Part shown: piece by piece, positions 43,356 to 50,922 of the stretch
Position numbering within the stretch: position 1 is the stretch's first letter
How the letters are laid out: the number at the start of each line of letters is the position of its first letter
From: Bacteroidales bacterium
Lineage (GTDB): Bacteria; Bacteroidota; Bacteroidia; Bacteroidales; UBA10428
DNA length: 51,238 nt
NCBI GenBank assembly: GCA_016930375.1
Contig: JAFGGU010000040.1
Span: 1 to 51,238, forward strand
Direction of reading: 5' to 3'
Position numbers and translations under genes: made by a program
Notes under the pieces: generated by a model
What the model was told of the DNA's origin: nothing
Seen by the model: only the letters and a program-made list of their open reading frames with translations
Databases searched by the model: none

Positions 43356-44960
43356 ATGATTGAAATTGCCAGATATTGCCGCAGGCTGACCAATCAGGTC
43401 AGTGTCGGCGGAATTCCGATGGGTAGCGATTATCCCATCCGCATCCAGTCAATGGCCAATACCCTTACAAGCGATATTGCCGGAAGTGTGGCGCAAAGTT
43501 TACGGATCATTGAGACAGGTGCTGATTATGTGAGATTTACCGTGCCATCCGTCGCTGATATCAGGGCCATTGCTTCCATTAAACAGGAATTGAGGCTGAA
43601 GGGCTATTCCACGCCTGTTATTGCTGACGTGCATTTTAATCCGGAAATTGCTTTGCAGGTGGCGGAGCATGCAGATAAAGTGCGCATCAATCCCGGCAAT
43701 TTCACGGACATGGAAAAATTCAAACGCCTGGTAGAAAAATGTCGCACACAGGGTATTGCTATGCGCATTGGCGTGAATCACGGATCCTTGTCCGAAAGGA
43801 TCCTGAGCAAATTTGGTGATACTCCTGCCGGCATGACTGAATCGGCGCTGGAGTTTCTCCGGGTATGCAAGGAACATGGTTTTAATCAGGTTGTGGTCTC
43901 TATGAAGTCCAGCAATGTGCGGGTCATGGTGTATGCCACCCGGCTGGTTGTGAAAAAAATGCACGGGGAAGGAATGGACTTTCCACTTCATTTGGGTGTT
44001 ACAGAAGCCGGGGAAGGGGAGGATGGCCGGATCAAATCAGCCTGTGGAATCGGCGCCTTGCTGGCTGATGGATTGGGTGACACCATCAGGGTATCGCTTA
44101 CGGAGGATCCTGAAAACGAAATACCCGTAGCCCGAAAAATTATTGAACACATGATGAATGCGTACGGGCCGGATATGCCGCCTGCCGTGCCTGATTTTTC
44201 CGAATGGCAGTATGATTTTTCACGTCATATGACCAGAAAAACCGGGAATGTTGGCGGGAACCAACTCCCTGTGGTCATCGGTTCAGATCGTTTATCCGAT
44301 AGGGTAAAGCTGGTTAAAGCTACTTCAGCAGAATTAACAGATGCCTTCATCCGTGAGCTGATTTCAGATCAGGAGGCCGTGCTGGTTTATATGCCCGCGG
44401 TTGACAGTGTGCAATCCGAGTTGAGATGGCTGCGCAAAAGGTTAAAGGATCAAAGCTGCATGGTGCCGGTTATATTTAAACTCGACCTGGAAGAGAAAAA
44501 TGCAGAGGATTTTATGCTTACAAGCGCATCCAGATTAGGAGGTGCATTTATTGAAGGATTCGGGGACGGGATATGGCTGACCAACAGCTATCAACTGCCT
44601 GCTGATACAATCAATAATACGGCTCTCGGCATCCTGCAGGCATGCAGGGCCAGGATGTTTAAAACCGAATACATTGCCTGTCCTTCCTGCGGCAGAACCC
44701 ATTTTAACCTGATGGAAACGCTGTCCAGGATCAAGTCCGCCACATCACACCTGAAAGGATTGAAAATTGGAGTGATGGGATGTATCGTTAACGGACCCGG
44801 TGAAATGGCCGATGCCGATTACGGGTATGTGGGAGCGGGCAAAGGCAGGATCACCCTTTATAAATCAAGGGAAGTGGTAAAAACAGGAATTCCAGAAGAA
44901 AATGCGGTGGATGAAATGGTAAAATTAATGATGGAATACGGGGATTGGGTTGATCCCTAA
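43356..44960 (+). CDS. ispG: 4-hydroxy-3-methylbut-2-enyl diphosphate synthase (long form)
   Basis: Penultimate MEP-pathway enzyme, a 4Fe-4S protein. The 534-residue product is the three-domain form (TIM barrel 1-265, inserted domain about 275-405, C-terminal cluster domain). The Fe-S cluster ligands are visible: CPSCGRTHFN (two Cys) and GVMGCIVNGPGEMADADYGYVG (third Cys and conserved Glu, quoted in parts). The inserted domain is typical of Bacteroidota, Chlamydia and plants; other bacteroidote forms run to over 600 residues, so this one has a shorter insert. It follows cysS by 40 bases and overlaps the opposing gene end by 4 bases. Confidence 0.95.
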   Translation: MIEIARYCRRLTNQVSVGGIPMGSDYPIRIQSMANTLTSDIAGSVAQSLRIIETGADYVRFTVPSVADIRAIASIKQELRLKGYSTPVIADVHFNPEIALQVAEHADKVRINPGNFTDMEKFKRLVEKCRTQGIAMRIGVNHGSLSERILSKFGDTPAGMTESALEFLRVCKEHGFNQVVVSMKSSNVRVMVYATRLVVKKMHGEGMDFPLHLGVTEAGEGEDGRIKSACGIGALLADGLGDTIRVSLTEDPENEIPVARKIIEHMMNAYGPDMPPAVPDFSEWQYDFSRHMTRKTGNVGGNQLPVVIGSDRLSDRVKLVKATSAELTDAFIRELISDQEAVLVYMPAVDSVQSELRWLRKRLKDQSCMVPVIFKLDLEEKNAEDFMLTSASRLGGAFIEGFGDGIWLTNSYQLPADTINNTALGILQACRARMFKTEYIACPSCGRTHFNLMETLSRIKSATSHLKGLKIGVMGCIVNGPGEMADADYGYVGAGKGRITLYKSREVVKTGIPEENAVDEMVKLMMEYGDWVDP

Positions 44961-45427
44961 AAGGTTATCGATTCTATTTTTCTCACCTCGATCGCCTGGT
45001 CGGTTTTTTGATCATTCAGCGGATTCAGCACCTGTACGTGTATTTCGTTGTATTTGTCGGATGGATTAAAGCATGACATGACCAGTTCAGCTTCATCCAG
45101 CGTAACGTTCACGCCGTTCCTTTTCACGGCGGTGATGGTGCCTTTCTGGTTGCCAACCGATGGCGCCGGCGCTTCAGTGAAGCCTGTGAATAAAAGTTTG
45201 CTGATGTCTTTGTAATCGCTGATTTCAGTGTGTGAGCCGTTGAACTTTCCGCGAAGGATAGTATGTGTGGTTGCATACCGGTTGGATTCGCAGACGAGCT
45301 TTCCAAAATGATAAGCTTCGATGGTTTTTCCGTCTTTCAGGCGGATGGTGGCTTTTACGGGAGACTGTGAAAAAGAAGCAGCAGCAGTTGCAGTAAGCAG
45401 GATGAGTGAGAGTAAAATATTCTTCAT
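44957..45427 (-). CDS. Exported protein of unknown function
   Basis: A 156-residue secreted protein (164-residue class is not claimed; an ATG 4 codons upstream at 45439 would make 160). The signal peptide MKNILLSLILLTATAAASFS is clear. The mature part consists of beta strands with patterns such as KATIRLKDGKTIEAYHFG and KGTITAVKRNGVNVTLDEAELVMSCF, resembling small SH3-like or Sm-like folds, but I do not recognise a family. It overlaps ispG, on the other strand, by 4 bases. Confidence 0.62.
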   Translation of the reverse strand: MKNILLSLILLTATAAASFSQSPVKATIRLKDGKTIEAYHFGKLVCESNRYATTHTILRGKFNGSHTEISDYKDISKLLFTGFTEAPAPSVGNQKGTITAVKRNGVNVTLDEAELVMSCFNPSDKYNEIHVQVLNPLNDQKTDQAIEVRKIESITF

Positions 45428-45511
45428 AGCGTTGTCCATAAGATTACAGGTAATATAATTAACTGGTAAAGGGAAAAAAAAGTATATTTCATAAGATAAT
45501 TCTATTGTCGC

Positions 45512-45556
45512 CCTTCGACTCCGCCTGCCTGCCGGCCAGGCAGGCGGAGTCGAAGG
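45512..45556. repeat. Perfect 20-bp inverted repeat
   Basis: CCTTCGACTCCGCCTGCCTG at 45512-45531, loop CCGGC, exact complement at 45537-45556. It sits 10 bases past the HAD gene stop on the minus strand. No T-run is adjacent on the minus strand, so it is more likely a dispersed repeat than a simple terminator. Confidence 0.75.
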
Positions 45557-45565
45557 ATGAATAAT

Positions 45566-46219
45566 TCAGTCCACATCCGTAAATACATCCGTCAACGTTA
45601 ACGGAGCTTTCAAATGAATTGTCCGGAAACCAAGTTGTCGTGCTGTATCAATATTTTCAATAAAATCATCGATGAACAGGGTTTCTTTCGGATCGATGCC
45701 GGCATCAACGAGGACATGCTGAAAAATATCGCTGTTGGGTTTACGCATTCCCAGTTCATATGAAAAATAGGTTTTTTCGAACAGGTGCGCATAGCCATGG
45801 GTGCCATAGGTTTCCAGGATACGGTTATAATAATAGGGTAGATGAATAGCGTTGGTATTGCTCAGCAGAAAAGTTCTGAATTGAAGGGAAGCCTTTTCGA
45901 GAACATGCCATCTTTCAGCAGGAAGATCACCCAGCAGTGCATTCCAGGCATTGTCGATGGCAGTATCCGTTAACGAAACAGAGGATAAACTTCTGATCCT
46001 GTTTCGGAATTCATGGGGAGAGATCTTTCCGGTTTCGAAAGAAATAAACAGATCATTATGCGGATCATGGGGCACAGATTCATCGAAAATGGAGAGCCCT
46101 AAATCAGAGAAAGCCTTCCTGGTTAAGCCGAGATGCAGGTCAGTAATTACTCCTCCCCAGTCGAAAATAATGTTCTTAATTTCAGTTTTTCCGTTGTAAA
46201 TTGCATCTGCGAAATTCAT
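45566..46219 (-). CDS. HAD superfamily phosphatase (YihX-like)
   Basis: A 217-residue HAD-IA type hydrolase. The nucleophile motif is FDWGGVI (D at about residue 20) with Gly instead of the usual second Asp, a form seen in YihX-like sugar phosphatases. Motif II SN in LLSNTNAIHL, motif III Lys in ELGMRKPNSDIF and motif IV FIDDFIEN are all present. It is transcribed divergently from mtnA, 40 bases away, but nothing in it points to methionine salvage. Substrate unknown; a glucose-1-phosphate phosphatase activity is possible. Confidence 0.85.
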   Translation of the reverse strand: MNFADAIYNGKTEIKNIIFDWGGVITDLHLGLTRKAFSDLGLSIFDESVPHDPHNDLFISFETGKISPHEFRNRIRSLSSVSLTDTAIDNAWNALLGDLPAERWHVLEKASLQFRTFLLSNTNAIHLPYYYNRILETYGTHGYAHLFEKTYFSYELGMRKPNSDIFQHVLVDAGIDPKETLFIDDFIENIDTARQLGFRTIHLKAPLTLTDVFTDVD

Positions 46220-46259
46220 ATTTTTAATTTATTACAAAAGAAATGTTTTCCGGGCATTT

Positions 46260-47378
46260 ATGAAAGTAAAGGGCAATCATTTTGAAACCATCTGGATCAA
46301 CGAAGAAAATTCAGGCCTGGTGCAGATCATTGACCAGCGCCATCTGCCTTTCGCATTCCGGATTGAAGATATCAAAACAGCGGAAGACATGTTTATTGCG
46401 ATCCGCGATATGCATCTGCGCGGGGCCCCTTTGATTGGCGCAGCCGGGGCTCTGGGCATGTATCTGGCTGTATTGGATCATCCGGGAAAGAGCATTTCTG
46501 AAGGGTATATTACTGAAAAGGCTAATTTTATAAAATCATCCCGACCGACAGCGGTCAATCTATCATGGGCAGTTGACAGGGTGGCAGAAGACTTAAAGGG
46601 ATTAAGGCCAAAGGAGGAGGCAGTTGAACTGGCAAAGCGCATGGCCATGCAGATTATGGATGAAGAGCGGGAAAACTGCCTGAAAATCGGACAATATGGG
46701 GTGAAACTCGTTGAAGAGTTAAGTAATCGGAAGAACAACGATACAGTAAATATTCTGACCCATTGCAATGCCGGCTGGCTGGCCTGTATTGATTACGGTA
46801 CGGCAACAGCACCTATTTACAGGGCTCATGATCAGGGCATTAAAGTTCATGTATGGGTGGATGAAACCCGACCTCGCAACCAGGGTGCCAGGCTTACTGC
46901 CTGGGAATTATCGCAGCACGGCGTTCCCTGTACCGTGATCGCAGATAACACCGGGGGCCATTTAATGCAGAAGGGTCTGGTGGATATGGTGATCGTTGGA
47001 AGTGACCGCGCTTCGCCGTATGGTGATATCGTCAACAAGATCGGCACCTACCTCAAAGCTTTAGCTGCCCGTGATAATCACATCCCTTTTTATGCGGCCC
47101 TGCCCTCATCAACCATTGATTGGCAACTCGGTGAAGGGGCGCTGGAGACACCCATCGAAGAGCGTGATGCCAATGAATTGCGCATGGTGGAAGGCATGAT
47201 AAACGGAAAAGTATCGGAAGTCGAGATCATCCCGCGAGACATGCCGGCAGTCAACTTTGGTTTTGACATAACCCCCGCCAGGTTGATATCGGGAATAATT
47301 ACAGAAAGAGGGATTTCACTTGCCAACAAAAAAAGTATATTTACATTGTTTCCTGAAAAAAACTTAAACCCGGATTAA
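46260..47378 (+). CDS. mtnA: S-methyl-5-thioribose-1-phosphate isomerase
   Basis: Isomerises methylthioribose 1-phosphate to methylthioribulose 1-phosphate in methionine salvage. The 372-residue protein has RGAPLIGAAGALGM (about 54-67), the catalytic Cys in ILTHCNAGWLA (about 167) and VGSDRASPYGDIVNKIGTYLKA (catalytic Asp, read in parts). Length is normal. The neighbouring gene, 2 bases on, is mtnP, which makes its substrate. Genes for the later steps are not in the window, so the end of the pathway is unknown. Confidence 0.94.
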   Translation: MKVKGNHFETIWINEENSGLVQIIDQRHLPFAFRIEDIKTAEDMFIAIRDMHLRGAPLIGAAGALGMYLAVLDHPGKSISEGYITEKANFIKSSRPTAVNLSWAVDRVAEDLKGLRPKEEAVELAKRMAMQIMDEERENCLKIGQYGVKLVEELSNRKNNDTVNILTHCNAGWLACIDYGTATAPIYRAHDQGIKVHVWVDETRPRNQGARLTAWELSQHGVPCTVIADNTGGHLMQKGLVDMVIVGSDRASPYGDIVNKIGTYLKALAARDNHIPFYAALPSSTIDWQLGEGALETPIEERDANELRMVEGMINGKVSEVEIIPRDMPAVNFGFDITPARLISGIITERGISLANKKSIFTLFPEKNLNPD

Positions 47379-47380
47379 TA

Positions 47381-48130
47381 ATGAAAGTAGCCATCATCGG
47401 AGGAACGGGACATGCTTTGCCTGATTACCTGTCAAACGTTGTTGAGATCTCCGTGGATACTCCCTTTGGAGTTCCCATGCCCGTAATTTACAGCGGTCAG
47501 TATGACGGGATAGATGTAATCCACCTGGCGAGGAACGGCAAAAACCATGAATTACCCCCGACAAAGATCAATTACAGGGCCAATATGTATGCCCTGCGGC
47601 AACTCGGATGTGGTTTTGTTATGGCTACAGGAACCTGCGGAAGTCTGCAGGAGGAGATCTGTCCGGGCGAGGTGATCATCTTTGACCAGTTTATCGACAT
47701 GACCAGGCAATCTGTAACCGGTATTCTGGAAGAACTGAATCCGCATGATAGCAATTATGTTTCACTTGCGGAACCGTTCTCCGAAGAACTGCGTGACAAC
47801 CTGATCGAATCGGCTATTGTTCAGGGTATCACAGTTCATACCAAGGGCATCGTGATATCCATCGACGGACAACGTTCTTCGTCACGCGCCGAATCCAACT
47901 TATACCGCACCTGGAATGCCGACGCCATCAACATGACCACGGCCCCGGAGGTGATTTTAGCCAGGGAACTCGGCATGTCCTATGCTGCCCTGTCACTTTG
48001 CACGGGATATGATTCCTGGCGCAACAGCGATTTTCCGCCTGATCCGGCAGAAAAGATGGAACTTGTCAACCAGAATCACGATAAGATTGTGAAGCTACTG
48101 ACATATGCGCTGAAGAAATTGCAGGAATAA
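47381..48130 (+). CDS. mtnP: S-methyl-5'-thioadenosine phosphorylase
   Basis: Cleaves methylthioadenosine with phosphate to give adenine and methylthioribose 1-phosphate. The 249-residue protein has the PNP/MTAP family motifs VAIIGGTGHALPDYL, RNGKNHELPPTKINYRANMYALRQLG (quoted in parts), ATGTCGSL and NMTTAPEVILARELGM. The adenine it releases would feed Apt (4.7 kb). It starts 2 bases after mtnA. A short tandem octamer repeat (AATGTGCT twice) follows its stop at 48137-48152. Confidence 0.9.
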   Translation: MKVAIIGGTGHALPDYLSNVVEISVDTPFGVPMPVIYSGQYDGIDVIHLARNGKNHELPPTKINYRANMYALRQLGCGFVMATGTCGSLQEEICPGEVIIFDQFIDMTRQSVTGILEELNPHDSNYVSLAEPFSEELRDNLIESAIVQGITVHTKGIVISIDGQRSSSRAESNLYRTWNADAINMTTAPEVILARELGMSYAALSLCTGYDSWRNSDFPPDPAEKMELVNQNHDKIVKLLTYALKKLQE

Positions 48131-48136
48131 TGGGCC

Positions 48137-48152
48137 AATGTGCTAATGTGCT
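48137..48152. repeat. Octamer tandem repeat after mtnP
   Basis: AATGTGCT twice, then a partial AATTTG. Seven bases past the mtnP stop. A short low-complexity tract of a type often seen near gene ends here. Confidence 0.4.
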
Positions 48153-48201
48153 AATTTGAAAATGGATCCCATTGTCCCAGACTATTCTCGACATGGCAGG
48201 A

Positions 48202-48897
48202 TCAGTCTGTGCGTCTTTTAGCAGGCGTTATGTTAAGTTTCCTGAACTCCACCTCTGAACCTTCCGCCTGGATGGCAATCTGTCCTCTGTCGGCTGTACA
48301 ATCGTACCCGTAATTAACAAGATTTCCGTTAACCCATACCTTAATCTCCCGTCCCACACATTCTATCACCATGTTGTTCCATTGGCCCGGAGGGTTTTCA
48401 GCGTTGTCGGAAAGATTTTTAATGTTCCGGAGTTTGTCTTCTGTACCGCCCCAATTTTCCCTGGGACCGCGGCGTGCTTCCATGTCAGGAGTTGTGATAT
48501 CCTCTATAATACACCAGAAATCTCCGGCATTCTGATGTTCCATCTGAACTTCAAGCGAGCTTGGAAACATGTTGTAGAGGGCTCTTGGTGTTGACGCATG
48601 TACAAGTACTCCGCAATTTCCGGGTGTTGCGGCAAACCGGTACTCAACCTCAAGCCGGTAGTTCATGTAGATTTTATCGGTGATCAGATGTCCTCCTGGT
48701 GTGCCCAGGCTAACCAGCATACCGTTCCTGACCAGAAACGGGACCGTAGTATCGGGATTAATATCCATGGCTGGTACATCCATGTGCCAGCCGGTCAGGT
48801 CATTACCATTGAACAGATTTTTAACTTCATTGTCCGTGTTACATGCCATGAATAACGGCATTAAGGCTAATAGTAATATCCATGTTCCTTTTAACAT
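48202..48897 (-). CDS. DUF1080 lipoprotein (3-keto-disaccharide hydrolase-like)
   Basis: A 231-residue lipoprotein with lipobox FMAC (C at about residue 18) and a DUF1080 domain, a concanavalin-like jelly roll: NLFNGNDLTGWHM, FRKLNI-type final strands, and LVHASTPRALYNMFPSSLEVQ. Some DUF1080 proteins hydrolyse 3-keto-disaccharides. The ATG at 48897 gives a lipoprotein signal; a longer in-frame reading to 48942 does not begin with a signal. A paralogue is 750 bases away on the opposite strand. Confidence 0.85.
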   Translation of the reverse strand: MLKGTWILLLALMPLFMACNTDNEVKNLFNGNDLTGWHMDVPAMDINPDTTVPFLVRNGMLVSLGTPGGHLITDKIYMNYRLEVEYRFAATPGNCGVLVHASTPRALYNMFPSSLEVQMEHQNAGDFWCIIEDITTPDMEARRGPRENWGGTEDKLRNIKNLSDNAENPPGQWNNMVIECVGREIKVWVNGNLVNYGYDCTADRGQIAIQAEGSEVEFRKLNITPAKRRTD

Positions 48898-49051
48898 GTC
48901 TATTTCATTTGTATTTTTTGGGAATTCTCTGTATGTTTTCATGGATTGAAGAATTAGAAGATGATATACATGAAAGTTAAGTAAATAGGCAGTAACTTTT
49001 AATGGAAATGCAACTTTTTTTTTCGGGACACTGCAGTTTATTTTAAGCGCA

Positions 49052-49061
49052 GTTAAAAAAT
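49052..49061. repeat. Left target-site duplication (10 bp)
   Basis: GTTAAAAAAT, repeated exactly at 49292-49301 on the other side of the element at 49062-49291. Confidence 0.7.
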
Positions 49062-49291
49062 CATAGCCGTCAACTTAAGGATTGAATTGCTGTTAAATTA
49101 CCATCCAAAAGAATAAGCACGGAGTGCTTAAATATGAATAACGCCGGGTGAATTGAAAATCAGCGAAGCTAAACCCGTTGTCAAACAAGCGAATGAAAAA
49201 CTCACAACCACGGAGTGGTTGAATATTAATTGATAGCATTTCAACGACAAATTCAACCGCTCTGCGGTTAGACCTTAAGTTGACGGCTATG
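49062..49291. mobile_element. 230-bp non-autonomous (MITE-like) element with three hairpins
   Basis: The ends are perfect 19-bp inverted repeats, CATAGCCGTCAACTTAAGG at 49062-49080 and its complement at 49273-49291, flanked by exact 10-bp duplications. Inside are three hairpins with 3-base loops: TAAGCAC-GGA-GTGCTTA (49114-49130), CAACCAC-GGA-GTGGTTG (49205-49221) and AACCGC-TCT-GCGGTT (49255-49269; the reverse complement of this one has the same look). It has no coding capacity, so it needs a transposase from elsewhere. I do not recognise a named family. Confidence 0.75.
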
Positions 49292-49301
49292 GTTAAAAAA
49301 T
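49292..49301. repeat. Right target-site duplication (10 bp)
   Basis: GTTAAAAAAT, matching the copy at 49052-49061. Removing the element and one copy restores a site flanked by TAAGCG (49044-49049) and CGCTTA (49304-49309), so it inserted within the loop of an older hairpin. Confidence 0.7.
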
Positions 49302-49355
49302 TACGCTTAGCGCAGGAGATTTAAAAAAGCATGAGTTTGAGAGAACGAGAGTGAG

Positions 49356-49403
49356 AAAACAGTGCAAGCGTGTTCGCTCTCGCTCTCACGCTCGCTCTGT
49401 TTT
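49356..49403 (-). terminator. Hairpin after the tRNA gene
   Basis: AAAACAG at 49356-49362 pairs with CTGTTTT at 49397-49403, with an inner 9-bp stem (GCAAGCGTG against CACGCTCGC with one wobble). It starts 4 bases after the 3' end of the tRNA on the minus strand and ends in four T: a likely terminator. Confidence 0.6.
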
Positions 49404-49406
49404 ATG

Positions 49407-49481
49407 TGGTCCCACCTGGGTTCGAACCAGGGACTCCCTGATTATGAGTCAGGTGCTCTAACCAGCTGAGCTATGGGACCG
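49407..49481 (-). tRNA. tRNA with CAU anticodon (Met or Ile2)
   Basis: On the minus strand the cloverleaf folds well: 7-bp acceptor GGTCCCA/TGGGACC, D-arm AGCTCAGCTGGTTAGAGCA, anticodon arm CCTGA-CTCATAA-TCAGG with CAU anticodon, and T-arm GGTTCGAACCC-type with its CCTGG/CCAGG stem. Discriminator base A; no encoded CCA. It is an elongator type. Methionine and the lysidine-modified tRNA-Ile2 share this anticodon and cannot be told apart by eye. No other RNA gene was found in the window. Confidence 0.93.
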
Positions 49482-49646
49482 ACTGGAGTGTGGGTGTGGG
49501 TGTGGTGTCTGAAATGATGTTAAAATCAGGGCTGCAATATTAATGAATTGTTTGAAAAAATGCAAGGAAGCTCCTAAAATGATAGTCGCAATAAAAGGTT
49601 ACCTTTAATGTCATTCCAGGTTCTTTTAACTAAAATTTGAAACATT
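49482..49646. other. Intergenic region between tRNA and the second DUF1080 gene
   Basis: Holds a GT-rich tract at 49487-49510 and otherwise AT-rich sequence. No clear promoter, gene or repeat was seen. Confidence 0.4.
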
Positions 49647-50477
49647 ATGAAAAGACGAATGTATGTTTTACTGACATTGATCCTTTCCATATCGTTCCTG
49701 TTGGAAACAGGATTCAGCCGGTTTAACGATCCTTCGACTTCAGCAAATGGGAGTCTACAAAGGTCTGAAATTCAATTGTTCAATGGTAAAAATCTGGATG
49801 GATGGTACACCTTCCTGAAGGACAGGGGAAGGAACAATGATCCCAACAAGGTGTTCACGGTGTCAAAAGGCCTGCTTCGGATATCCGGCGAGGAGTTTGG
49901 CTGTATTACCACGCAGGATGAATTTGAAAACTACAGGCTGGTGGTTGAATTCAAATGGGGGAATACTACCTATGCACCTCGGGTGAACAATGCCAGGGAT
50001 TCCGGGATCCTGTTACACTCGGTGGGTGAAGACGGAGGATCTGAGGGGATTTGGATGCATTCAATAGAATGTCAGGTTATTGAGGGAGGAACCGGGGATT
50101 TTATCGTAGTGGGTGACGGGAGCGAAAATTTCTCCGTTACTTGTCCCGTTGCGCCTGAAAAGCAAGGCGGTTCCTATATATATCAACCTTCAGGTAAAAC
50201 CGTGACCATTCAGGAAGGACGTATAAACTGGTTTGCGCGGGATCCGGAATGGAAGGATATTAAAGGATTCCGTGGATTTAGTGATATTGAGAATCCTGTT
50301 GGCAAATGGAACAGGATAGAATGCATCGCAAAAGGGAAAGAAATACTCATTTACCTGAATGGAATTTTGGTAAACCAAGCTTTTGATGTGCAGCCTCAGA
50401 AAGGGCGAATACAAATCCAATCCGAAGGTGCAGAGATATTCTTCAGGCGCATTTCAATAACCCCGATACAGCCGTAA
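49647..50477 (+). CDS. Exported DUF1080 protein
   Basis: A 276-residue secreted protein (signal peptide about 1-24) with a DUF1080 jelly-roll domain: QLFNGKNLDGWYTF, NYRLVVEFKWG, DSGILLHSVGEDG and a C-terminal NPVGKWNRIECIAKGKEILIYLNGILVNQ (quoted in parts). It is a paralogue of the lipoprotein at 48202-48897; both end in an equivalent IQSEGAEIFFRRISITP-type strand. Likely glycan-related, possibly 3-keto-glycoside cleavage; substrate not evident. The two genes point away from each other around the tRNA and MITE. Confidence 0.85.
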   Translation: MKRRMYVLLTLILSISFLLETGFSRFNDPSTSANGSLQRSEIQLFNGKNLDGWYTFLKDRGRNNDPNKVFTVSKGLLRISGEEFGCITTQDEFENYRLVVEFKWGNTTYAPRVNNARDSGILLHSVGEDGGSEGIWMHSIECQVIEGGTGDFIVVGDGSENFSVTCPVAPEKQGGSYIYQPSGKTVTIQEGRINWFARDPEWKDIKGFRGFSDIENPVGKWNRIECIAKGKEILIYLNGILVNQAFDVQPQKGRIQIQSEGAEIFFRRISITPIQP

Positions 50478-50508
50478 TTCTTTAAGGGTTTCCGATCAAA
50501 GTTCAACT

Positions 50509-50808
50509 TTATTGATCCTTCAGGTCTCCTTTCAGATATTTGTCCAGAAATTCCAGGACCTGCCCGTACCCTGTGATTTCATTTTCCTTTTTCACAAAAC
50601 CATGTCCTTCATCGGGGAAAACGACATATTCCACAGGCACGTTGTTCTCTTTCACCGCAGCGACCATTTCATCCGATTCAACCTGGAGTACTCTTGGATC
50701 GTTGGCTCCCTGGAGCACCATGACCGGATTTTTAACGTTTTCGGCATGAAAGAGGGGAGAGATGTTGTACAACCTTACAGAATCAGCTGTAAATGGGTTA
50801 CCAATCCT
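50509..50808 (-). pseudogene. C-terminal remnant of an S9 (prolyl-oligopeptidase family) peptidase
   Basis: About 100 codons that match only the C-terminal end of an S9 peptidase (full length about 650 residues): IGNPFTADSVRLYNISPLF, then MVLQGANDPRV (catalytic Asp) and DEGHGF (catalytic His). The Ser motif GxSxGG and all upstream parts are missing. Homology stops near 50808, where AT-rich sequence begins. A TTG at 50772 could start an 87-residue product, but it would be non-functional. A deletion remnant near other mobile sequences. Confidence 0.82.
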
Positions 50809-50922
50809 AAAATTGTTTTTATTGTATAAGGGTATAAAAGGTTAGGTAAAAATTGATAAAATGATCAAAAGATTTGAAGTGGGAAAATCGAAGTCACAAA
50901 TTTCTCAGAGCATGTCATGGAA

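Noticed and set aside
49487-49510. GT-rich tract as a functional repeat
   Set aside because: Short and imperfect; no evidence beyond low complexity.
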